From positions 1 through 12,339 of the forward strand of contig CAZJKE010000046.1 in the NCBI GenBank assembly GCA_964546585.1: 12,339 nt of DNA, given 5' to 3'. The DNA comes from CAZJKE01 sp964546585 (GTDB taxonomy: Bacteria > Planctomycetota > Phycisphaerae > Phycisphaerales > SM1A02). Below, in pieces: positions 6,439 through 12,339 of the stretch; the first letter of the stretch is position 1; each line of letters starts with the position of its first letter. The notes under the pieces are model-generated. The model did not search any database, was not told where the DNA came from, and worked only from the letters and a program-made list of their open reading frames with translations. Made by a program: the position numbers and the translations under genes.

Positions 6439-7764
6439 ATGGCTGTCACCAACTCCCAAGGACGCACACTCGCACTCGCCGTCGCCACAACGACCTGGAT
6501 GTGGTTGATGACCTACGCGGCACTGCTCTGCAGCGGTCTGTCTCTGGGCAACCTGCTCTTTGCGCTCGCGGTGCTCGGACTCCCCGCGGCTGGGGTGATG
6601 GCGGGGCGGCAGGGATCGGTGATTGATGGTGCGAAGGTCGGCTTGGTCGCCGGTTCGCTCAACCTCCTTCTTGTCGGCAGTATTGTCGGCGGGGACGCAG
6701 GGCAGAGCGTCTTGACACAGGGGTTTGCATGGGCGGCAGGTCTTCTTGTGGGTTCTACGATTCTAGGAGCGGTTGGCGGCGCGATCGGCCGTGGCTTTCC
6801 AGACACTTCTGGCGAAGTGGACTGGCGATACAGGTTCTTTGTTGTCGTCTCCTCGCTTGTGTTTCTGATGTTGGTGACAGGCGGACTGGTCACCGGCATG
6901 GAGGCCGGGCTTGCGGTTCCCGACTGGCCGAACAGTTACGGATACAACATGCTGCTCTATCCGCTCTCGGAAATGACCGATCCAGCCAACGAGGGTGTTT
7001 TCTTCGAACACGCACATCGTTTGACGGGCATGTTGATCGGGCTCGCGAATTTCCTGGCGCTCATTGCAGCATGGCGATGGAGCCGGTCACCGCTGGTTCG
7101 GTGGTTGATGGTTGTGGTGTTCCTTCTGGTGTGTGTACAGGGACTTCTCGGAGGTCTCCGCGTCACCGGCCACCTCACGCTGAGTCAGGATCGCGAGGTT
7201 CTCTCGCCCAATCTCTGGATCGGCGTGCTTCATGGGGTCTTGGGTCAGGCCATCTTCGCTCTTCTGTGCTTGATCGCAGGGGCGATGTCGCGGGCATGGA
7301 GGAGTGCCGCGACGGCGCTCGTCGCCCGCCGCGCGGACGGGCGATGGTGTGGCGTGCTGGTCACCGCAATGTGTATTCAACTTGGCATGGGTGCCCTCTA
7401 TCGCCACATGTCCGCCGATGCCGCAATGAAAGAGTTCGCCAACCATGCGTTGATGGGACACCTCGGCGTTGCGCTGCTGGTACTCGCGGCGGCGGCGATC
7501 GTCGGTGTGCGATTTGAAACGCGGAGGCCCCGCAGTTCAATCCTGCAGAGATGTGGGCGGGCGATTCTTGTGCTGGTTTCGCTGCAGATCACCCTTGGCG
7601 TGGCGGCACTGGTTCTCATCCTCGCGGCAAAGCCCAGTGAGGGCATCCATGTTGCGGAGGTCATTCTCACGACCTCGCATCAGGCCAACGGTGCACTGTT
7701 GCTTGCGGCAACTCTCCTGGCGACAGGCTGGGCGATGCGGCTCCGGGGTGCTACCATCGGGTAA
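6439..7764 (+). CDS. ctaA: Haem A synthase (CtaA/COX15 family) with N-terminal membrane extension
   Basis: The product has 441 residues. It oxidises the C8 methyl of haem O to a formyl group, making haem A. The core is residues about 128-437 with eight spans. The catalytic glutamate and haem ligands are visible: Glu190-His191-Ala-His193 (FFEHAHRLTG), His265 (GVLHGVLGQ), His341 (GHLGVALL) and His414 (TSHQANGALLL); these correspond to the four conserved histidines of the family. The motif VTGMEAGLAVPDWPNSYG at 151-168 is typical of the first periplasmic loop. Residues about 10-120 add three or four hydrophobic, glycine-rich segments not found in short CtaA proteins. I chose ATG 6439; an in-frame ATG at 6388 would overlap the ctaB start and precede the candidate promoter. 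It is divergent from ctaB, and its TAA overlaps the next start. Confidence 0.93.
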   Translation: MAVTNSQGRTLALAVATTTWMWLMTYAALLCSGLSLGNLLFALAVLGLPAAGVMAGRQGSVIDGAKVGLVAGSLNLLLVGSIVGGDAGQSVLTQGFAWAAGLLVGSTILGAVGGAIGRGFPDTSGEVDWRYRFFVVVSSLVFLMLVTGGLVTGMEAGLAVPDWPNSYGYNMLLYPLSEMTDPANEGVFFEHAHRLTGMLIGLANFLALIAAWRWSRSPLVRWLMVVVFLLVCVQGLLGGLRVTGHLTLSQDREVLSPNLWIGVLHGVLGQAIFALLCLIAGAMSRAWRSAATALVARRADGRWCGVLVTAMCIQLGMGALYRHMSADAAMKEFANHALMGHLGVALLVLAAAAIVGVRFETRRPRSSILQRCGRAILVLVSLQITLGVAALVLILAAKPSEGIHVAEVILTTSHQANGALLLAATLLATGWAMRLRGATIG

Positions 7765-9278
7765 TGCTCGCTGTATTTTTGCTTGCCATGTCGGGGTTGT
7801 CTCAGGACGCGGCCTCCGTTCTGCCACCCACCAAACCACTGCGATTCGAGGTCGTCCATGACGGCTCGTTCGGCGAGACGCTTCAGGGACGACTCTATGT
7901 CATGTTGACGCAGCGACCGATGCCGCCGATCGGCGGCCCAAATTGGTTCAATCCTGAGCCGTTCTTTGCGATTGAAGTCGAGAATTGGAAGGCCGGAGAG
8001 ACCATTGTGGTGGGCGATGATGCAACCGGAATGACCGGGCCACCGAGTACGGTGCCAACGGGAAATTGGCGGGCACAGGCTCTGCTGCGGCGGCATCCCG
8101 ACTTCGCTCGACTCGTCGCCCCCGGCGCGATTCACAGCGAAGTCATTCCCTTTGAGGGAGGCGGGGCCGATGCCGGCACAGTGTCACTGCCGCTGCGAAC
8201 ACAAGTTCCCGAACGCACATGGAAACCACATGATCGTCTTCGGCTCGTCGAGGAGCGGAGTGAGTTGCTCAGCGACTTTCACGGCCGCGATGTGATGCAC
8301 GGCGCGTGTGTCGTAGTTCCCAAGAACTACGACCCGGATCGGGAGGAACCGTATCCCGTTCTCTATTGGATCGGCGGGTTCGGCAGCGATCATTACGGCG
8401 GGCGTTTCATGAAATCGTTGTTCAGCGCATCGCCCTACGAAGATGAAATTGCGCGTGTGATTCTGAATGCCCAGTGCTACGGCGGCCATCATGTGTTCGC
8501 CGATTCCGAGAACAACGGCCCGCGGATGACTGCGCTGCTGGAAGAATTTATTCCGCTTCTGGAAGAGCAATACAACCTTGGCGGCAGCGGAAACAACCGA
8601 TTCGTTGCGGGACATTCGTCTGGCGGATGGGCGGCGATGTGGCTTGCTGTTGAGGCACCGAACGCATTCAACGGCTTTTGGCCACTTGCGCCGGACCCGC
8701 TCGGCTTTGGTGCCTTTCAGACAGCCGACCTGTACGCCGAAGATTCGAATATGCTTTTCTACCCGGACGGAACGCCACGTCCAGTTGCCCGTGCTGGAGA
8801 GACGCCCATCCTGTTCATGCCAGGGTTCGTCGCCATGGAAAATGTCATTGGCGAGGGCGGGCAGATGCGGTCGTTCGAGTGGGTGTTCAGTCCCAGAGGC
8901 GAAGATGGCAAACCAATTCCCATGTTTGATCACGAGACCGGCGTTGTGGATTCCGAGGTCGTTGGTCACTGGAAGCACTACGACATTCAGCGCCGACTTG
9001 CCGACGAGTGGGAGACGCTCTCGCCCGCTTTGCGTGGGAAGGTCAATATTGTCGCGGGCGGAATGGACACTTTCTACTTGGAGAAACCGGTCATTGAACT
9101 CAAGGAGTTCTTCAAGGAGAAGGGTTTCGATGCCGATGTCCGCGTCATTGAGGGCGGCGATCATGGTTCGGTCATGAACACTCGACTGATGTTGCAGATT
9201 GACGATGGAATCATGGCTCGCCTGACGGGGGACATGGCTTCATCGCTTCCTGCAACGCCAGCATCGAGTACGCAGTGA
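7764..9278 (+). CDS. Secreted alpha/beta-hydrolase, putative esterase (esterase D-like, PF00756 type)
   Basis: The product has 504 residues. A short hydrophobic N-terminus (about 1-13) suggests secretion. Residues about 25-150 form an all-beta-looking leader region that precedes the hydrolase domain. From about 175 the domain shows VVVPKNYDP followed by PVLYWIGGFGSDH, the usual oxyanion-strand region. The nucleophile elbow is Gly283-His-Ser285-Ser-Gly287 (GHSSGGW). A likely catalytic Asp435 lies in AGGMDTFYL and His467 in GGDHGSV. Together these make a complete Ser-Asp-His triad, so the enzyme is probably active, but the ester substrate cannot be deduced. The ATG overlaps the ctaA stop (TAATG), so it is probably expressed with ctaA despite having no obvious metabolic link. 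Its last 68 bases overlap the 3' end of the opposite-strand gene. Confidence 0.82.
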   Translation: MLAVFLLAMSGLSQDAASVLPPTKPLRFEVVHDGSFGETLQGRLYVMLTQRPMPPIGGPNWFNPEPFFAIEVENWKAGETIVVGDDATGMTGPPSTVPTGNWRAQALLRRHPDFARLVAPGAIHSEVIPFEGGGADAGTVSLPLRTQVPERTWKPHDRLRLVEERSELLSDFHGRDVMHGACVVVPKNYDPDREEPYPVLYWIGGFGSDHYGGRFMKSLFSASPYEDEIARVILNAQCYGGHHVFADSENNGPRMTALLEEFIPLLEEQYNLGGSGNNRFVAGHSSGGWAAMWLAVEAPNAFNGFWPLAPDPLGFGAFQTADLYAEDSNMLFYPDGTPRPVARAGETPILFMPGFVAMENVIGEGGQMRSFEWVFSPRGEDGKPIPMFDHETGVVDSEVVGHWKHYDIQRRLADEWETLSPALRGKVNIVAGGMDTFYLEKPVIELKEFFKEKGFDADVRVIEGGDHGSVMNTRLMLQIDDGIMARLTGDMASSLPATPASSTQ

Positions 9279-10494
9279 CGAGAATCGCTTCGCCCTCCAT
9301 CCATCGCGATTCGTCATTGACCCACGACCCGTCATCTCGCTGAAGGGAAACAATCGTATTGACGAGTTCATTGCGCCAGTTGTGGGGTGCGCCGTCCGCA
9401 TCCACGATGCTGTTGAGCCCGGATGCACGCAGCGCTCTGGCCATCGCGTGCAAATAGTAGAAGTGCCCCTGCGTCCCGAGGCCAGGATTCTCATCAAATG
9501 TCCAGTTGCTACGGATCCAGCCAAGCGCCGCTTGAACCCGGGGATCCTCCGCGGTCAAACCCGCATAGAGAAGGCTCTTGAAACCCGCGTAGGTCATTGA
9601 ACCGTAGCTACGCAGACTTGTGCCGTTTCCCTTGCGTCCCTCACCCGCGTACTCGGACGCCATGGATTCGCCTCCACCGGCGCAGGTATAGACGAATCCA
9701 CCGTCCTCAGAGGCCCATGTGGCATCGTTCATGCTTGAACAGTTCTGTGTTCGCGTGAGGAAGAGCACCGCTCGGCCAAATGCCGGGTCATTGTGGGACA
9801 GCCCGGATTCGTAGAGCGCCTCGAGCATGATCTGTGTGTTTGAGAGATCGGGGCGGCCATGTTTTCCATACCCTGCACCCCCGAACCAGTCAGCCCTTGG
9901 TGACAGGCCCTCACCCTGATCCCACTGCGCTCCGGTAAGCCACCGAACCCCTCCTTCGATCGCCCTGCGTACCCTTGGGTCGTTGGTTGAGGCAAGTGTG
10001 GTTGTTATTGATGCGGTGACATAGTTGGCCAGCGGGCCGTTGTCAAAGGCCCCGTCCGGGCGGCGGGCGGCAAGCAATGCGGCCAAAGAACGGTTCTTGG
10101 CGTCTTCGATTCGGCACAGATCCGGTGCCAACAGCAATGCCCGGGCGGCCAATGCCGTTGTTGCCAGATCCACATCAGTGGCGGCATCATGCCGATCGGT
10201 CGGCGACGCATGACCGCTCTTCCAAAGCCCGTTTGGCAGTTGCGTGTCAACAAGGAAGCGAGCGCCGTGCATGAGCGACCCCATCGCGGCTCGCCAGCGA
10301 TCAGCGTTCATTGATGCCTCTTGGGGAGAAGACGCGAGTATGTGGGCCGGCGGCGGAGGCGGAACGAGACTCACCGGCAGCGGCGGGAGCCCACGGGTCG
10401 ATACCTTCATCGGATTGATGCGTGCATCGAGCGGCATCTGTGGTTCCACAAGAAGCGGACCAGATGCCGCGAGCATGATGGCGAGAGGCAACAT
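9211..10494 (-). CDS. Secreted prenyltransferase/squalene-oxidase-repeat protein (alpha/alpha toroid)
   Basis: The product has 427 residues from ATG 10494. A hydrophobic leader (about 2-16) is followed by a proline-rich linker ending in PPPPP near residue 49. The rest is built from toroid repeats, each with a Q-x-x-x-G-x-W/F-like turn: TQLPNGLW (84-91), RRPDGAF (144-150), TRTQ to GGFVYT (248-270) and SLQRDDGSW (383-391). This fold is shared by squalene-hopene cyclases and protein prenyltransferase beta subunits. The DxDD motif of class II cyclases is absent; the nearest stretch is DVDL at 107-110. It is therefore probably not a terpene cyclase; I cannot name its substrate. The open frame continues to a TTG at 10575. 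A TTG at 10524 would give an arginine-rich n-region and a better signal peptide. The gene converges on the esterase and diverges from the lactonase gene. Confidence 0.8.
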   Translation of the reverse strand: MLPLAIMLAASGPLLVEPQMPLDARINPMKVSTRGLPPLPVSLVPPPPPAHILASSPQEASMNADRWRAAMGSLMHGARFLVDTQLPNGLWKSGHASPTDRHDAATDVDLATTALAARALLLAPDLCRIEDAKNRSLAALLAARRPDGAFDNGPLANYVTASITTTLASTNDPRVRRAIEGGVRWLTGAQWDQGEGLSPRADWFGGAGYGKHGRPDLSNTQIMLEALYESGLSHNDPAFGRAVLFLTRTQNCSSMNDATWASEDGGFVYTCAGGGESMASEYAGEGRKGNGTSLRSYGSMTYAGFKSLLYAGLTAEDPRVQAALGWIRSNWTFDENPGLGTQGHFYYLHAMARALRASGLNSIVDADGAPHNWRNELVNTIVSLQRDDGSWVNDESRWMEGEAILVTAYSMLALQEAMKPCPPSGEP

Positions 10495-10590
10495 GCCAAG
10501 ACGGTATCGCGATCGAGAGGTCAATTGCTCGGGTGCGGCGGTTTTTCGCCAAGACAAGTCGGTGGGAAACTGCAATGATGGTGCATAGGC

Positions 10591-11406
10591 ATGCCAGACA
10601 ACGACGAGACACGCCCTGAGAATGAGATGACCGTCCCCGTTTCAAGCACTGGGCCGTATGACATTGCTGCGTCCGGCCACTCCGAAGATGCACCACCGCT
10701 TTGCGGGGAGGTTGAGGTCGCGGCGGATGATGAGTTGATCGATCGTGTTGCCGCCGATCTCTTTGTTCATGCACACAACTGCGTTTCGGAGTTTGGCGAC
10801 TTTCATATTGCAATCAGCGGAAACCAGCGACTTCTTCCGCTGTATGAGCGACTCATGTACGACCCGAATGTCAGGAGTTTTCCGTGGCGGCGAACTCATC
10901 TTTGGATGACCGATGATCGGTGCGTCGATTCGGAATCGCCCGCGTCGAAGTTTCTCACAATCCGGGAGACGATCGGTGACCATGCGGATATCCCGGAACA
11001 GCAGGTCCATCCGCTGCACGCTGACCGCAAGACGGCGGATCGCGAGTATGAAGTAATTCTTCGAGACACGCTCGGATGGCGGGAGCGAGGTCACGACAGA
11101 CTTGATTGCGTGGTGTTGGATCTTGCACCGGACGGTCACATTGCCTCAATCTTTGGGCAAGAAGATCCCGATACATCGAAGCGATGGATGGCCTTTACGG
11201 AGTCGCCACAGGGACCGGTCAGCGAACGCTTGACCATGACACTTACGCTTCTCAACACCGCGCGGTTGGTTGTAGTCTGGGCGGCCGACCCCTCCGTTGA
11301 GTCCGCATTGATCCAATTGGGACAAGGATCACATGGCATGTCTGCGGCGGGACTCAATCCAAGCGGTGTGCTCAAGTGGTATCTGGCACCGGAGTCCGGA
11401 GAATGA
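10591..11406 (+). CDS. pgl: 6-phosphogluconolactonase family protein (glucosamine-6-phosphate isomerase superfamily)
   Basis: The product has 271 residues, close to the family's usual 230-270 with a disordered 40-residue lead. Authentic enzymes hydrolyse 6-phosphogluconolactone in the oxidative pentose phosphate pathway, in the cytoplasm. Family blocks seen: LYERL at 84-88, THLWMTDDRCVD-x-ES at 102-115 (the usual GDERCV region), LDCVVLDLAPDGHIASIF at 171-188 with the conserved DGH (Asp181-Gly-His183), and SERLTMTLTLLNTAR at 211-225. The substrate-phosphate loop is altered: the common GGxTP is replaced by SGNQR at 76-80. The GMG before DGH is also replaced (DLAP). Catalytic His183 is kept, so activity is possible, but a changed substrate or reduced function should be considered. 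The ATG at 10591 has no clear ribosome site; ATG 10627 is an alternative. It overlaps the sulfotransferase start by ATGA. Confidence 0.78.
   Translation: MPDNDETRPENEMTVPVSSTGPYDIAASGHSEDAPPLCGEVEVAADDELIDRVAADLFVHAHNCVSEFGDFHIAISGNQRLLPLYERLMYDPNVRSFPWRRTHLWMTDDRCVDSESPASKFLTIRETIGDHADIPEQQVHPLHADRKTADREYEVILRDTLGWRERGHDRLDCVVLDLAPDGHIASIFGQEDPDTSKRWMAFTESPQGPVSERLTMTLTLLNTARLVVVWAADPSVESALIQLGQGSHGMSAAGLNPSGVLKWYLAPESGE
11391..11394 (+). promoter_or_regulatory. Ribosome binding site of the sulfotransferase gene
   Basis: GGAG lies eight bases before ATG 11403, within the end of the upstream gene. It supports this start, which also shares ATGA with the upstream stop, over an in-frame GTG-type start nine codons earlier at 11376. 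Confidence 0.5.
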
Positions 11407-12257
11407 CGCTGCCGAGTTTTCTCGTCATTGGTGCCATGAAGGCGGGCACAACGACGTTGTTCCGTGACCTTCGCAGCAGCCCGGGCGTATTCATGCCTGG
11501 CGACAAGGAGTTGCACGATCTCAATACCGATGAAGTGCTGACTGATGCGGGCAGGCAGCGATACGAGGCTTTCTTCAGCGGCGCTGCCGCGGGTCAAGTT
11601 TGCGGTGAAGCATCAACCGGTTACACCAAGCTGCCGGACATCACGGGTGTGCCGGAGCGTGCGAAGGCGATTCTTTCCTCGGATCTTCGAGTGGTCTACA
11701 TCGTGCGGGATCCCATAGCGAGGCTCATTAGCCAATACCACCACCACCTGTCCAACCGGGTGGTTGATCTTCCTATTGACACGGCGATCCGGGACTACGC
11801 GCCGTTGATCAATTACAGCAGGTACGCGATGCAAATCGAGCCTTGGATTGCGACCATTGGCCGGGAGCAGGTTCGCATCCTGATATTCGAAGACTATGTG
11901 CGGAATCGCTCCGCTACCGTCGCGTCCTTGCTCGATTTTCTCGGTGTCGAGGAGGGGCATCGTGTGGAGGAGGGCGAGGTGTACAACAAGGGAGCGGGAA
12001 GACCGGTGCACAGTGGTCCCTTTGCGGTGGCGTCTAGAAGCGGTGTGTATCAGCGAGTGGTTCGCCCTTTGATCCCGCTGGGTGTGCGTGATTCGCTGCG
12101 GCGTCTGCTTCTGCCCAAGGCGCCGCCGAAGGCGATGCCAAGGGAGGACACGATTCGATGGGCAGAATCGCAACTGCGGGAGGACATGGAGCGGTTCCGG
12201 CTCATCCTCGGCGTTCCAGCATTGCCTTGGAATCTCTCCCCGCCGCAGAGCACTTGA
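11403..12257 (+). CDS. Sulfotransferase-domain protein (PAPS-dependent, heparan-sulfotransferase-like)
   Basis: The product has 284 residues, the usual size for a single bacterial sulfotransferase domain. Such enzymes move a sulfuryl group from PAPS to a hydroxyl or amine, often on a glycan or lipid. The 5'-phosphosulfate loop is visible at 9-19 (IGAMKAGTTTL, with Lys13). KELHDLN at 35-41 resembles the KEP-HFF block, and GEASTGY at 68-74 matches the GE-x-(S/T)-P-x-Y block of the heparan-type group, with Glu69 as possible base. The 3'-phosphate loop is VYIVRDPIARLISQYHHH at 98-115, with Arg102 and Ser110. ILIFEDY at 159-165 and the C-terminal PLPWNL-like region (PALPWNL, 272-278) also fit. There is no signal peptide or membrane span, so it is probably cytoplasmic. 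It is translationally coupled to the lactonase-family gene. The acceptor cannot be deduced. Confidence 0.86.
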   Translation: MTLPSFLVIGAMKAGTTTLFRDLRSSPGVFMPGDKELHDLNTDEVLTDAGRQRYEAFFSGAAAGQVCGEASTGYTKLPDITGVPERAKAILSSDLRVVYIVRDPIARLISQYHHHLSNRVVDLPIDTAIRDYAPLINYSRYAMQIEPWIATIGREQVRILIFEDYVRNRSATVASLLDFLGVEEGHRVEEGEVYNKGAGRPVHSGPFAVASRSGVYQRVVRPLIPLGVRDSLRRLLLPKAPPKAMPREDTIRWAESQLREDMERFRLILGVPALPWNLSPPQST

Positions 12258-12259
12258 CT

Positions 12260-12278
12260 GACACCATGGGACACCATG
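12260..12278 (+). repeat. Short tandem direct repeat, two 9-bp copies
   Basis: GACACCATG occurs at 12260-12268 and 12270-12278, just after the sulfotransferase stop. The period is 10 bp. Two copies only; it could be chance or part of a regulatory site continuing past the window. Nothing else is recognised in the final 82 bases. Confidence 0.4.
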
Positions 12279-12339
12279 TGACCGGCACCTCCATTTCGCC
12301 GCACCGCTGCCATTCCGCCCCCACCCAGGGGTCACACCC

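Noticed and set aside
5808..6626. Plus-strand frame of 272 codons across ctaB and into ctaA
   Set aside because: Arg/Gln/Cys-rich shadow crossing two well supported genes.
6729..7517. Plus-strand frame of 262 codons inside ctaA
   Set aside because: Frame-shifted shadow of ctaA; the haem-ligand histidines are in the other frame.
8184..9164. Minus-strand frame of 326 codons opposite the esterase
   Set aside because: No recognisable motifs; the esterase on the plus strand has a full catalytic triad. High G+C third positions create such shadows.
12278..12335. Inverted repeat GTGACC / GGTCAC near the right edge
   Set aside because: Six bases separated by about 46 are expected by chance, and the context beyond the window is missing.
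1..12339. Mobile element, phage, CRISPR, tRNA or riboswitch
   Set aside because: No transposase or integrase motif, no spaced direct repeats beyond two 9-mers, no tRNA-like cloverleaf noticed, and gaps are too short for a riboswitch. Codon use looks uniform across genes.

Overview
The window is a dense, bacterial, aerobic-respiration locus of about 12.3 kb with roughly 58-60% G+C by eye. The combination of genes suggests a Planctomycetota bacterium, probably of the Phycisphaerae type. The clues are a small single-span protein and an SCO protein placed directly before a caa3-type oxidase (the arrangement seen downstream of alternative complex III), weak or absent Shine-Dalgarno sites at most starts, a secreted prenyltransferase-repeat (alpha/alpha toroid) protein, and a membrane-anchored DUF3179 protein. 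This taxonomic reading is an inference from gene content, not from a marker gene.

Layout. (1) Bases 1-4365, plus strand: the 3' end of a small membrane protein, then an SCO/SenC copper chaperone, cytochrome c oxidase subunit II with a fused C-terminal cytochrome c domain, subunit I of the A2 (YS-motif) type, and subunit IV. Most of these genes overlap their neighbour by a few bases, so this is one operon continuing from the left. No subunit III gene is present. (2) Bases 4405-6389, minus strand: ctaB (haem O synthase), translationally coupled to a cysteine-free DUF3179 membrane protein. (3) Bases 6439-9278, plus strand: ctaA/COX15 (haem A synthase) with an extra N-terminal membrane region, coupled to a secreted alpha/beta-hydrolase esterase. 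ctaA and ctaB are divergent across 49 bp. (4) Bases 9211-10494 (possibly to 10575), minus strand: a secreted prenyltransferase/squalene-oxidase-repeat protein whose 3' end overlaps the esterase gene by 68 bp. (5) Bases 10591-12257, plus strand: a 6-phosphogluconolactonase-family protein coupled to a PAPS-dependent sulfotransferase-like protein.

How the genes work together. Regions 1-3 form a nearly complete module for making a haem-copper oxidase. Structural subunits I, II and IV are encoded here. SCO would help load the CuA site of subunit II. CtaB would farnesylate haem B to haem O, and CtaA would oxidise haem O to haem A for subunit I. The DUF3179 protein sits inside this module and is the best candidate for an uncharacterised contributor. 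Region 5 and the two secreted proteins have no evident link to respiration.

No stretch above 300 bases lacks a gene. The gaps are short: 4366-4404 (39 bp, convergent, weak hairpins), 6390-6438 (49 bp, divergent), 10495-10590 (divergent, shorter if an upstream TTG start is used) and the last 82 bases. I saw no tRNA, rRNA, CRISPR array, insertion sequence or prophage gene. I did not find a clear novel defence or mobile system. The most unusual items are the cysteine-less DUF3179 protein, the extended CtaA, the lactonase homologue with an altered phosphate loop, and the missing subunit III.
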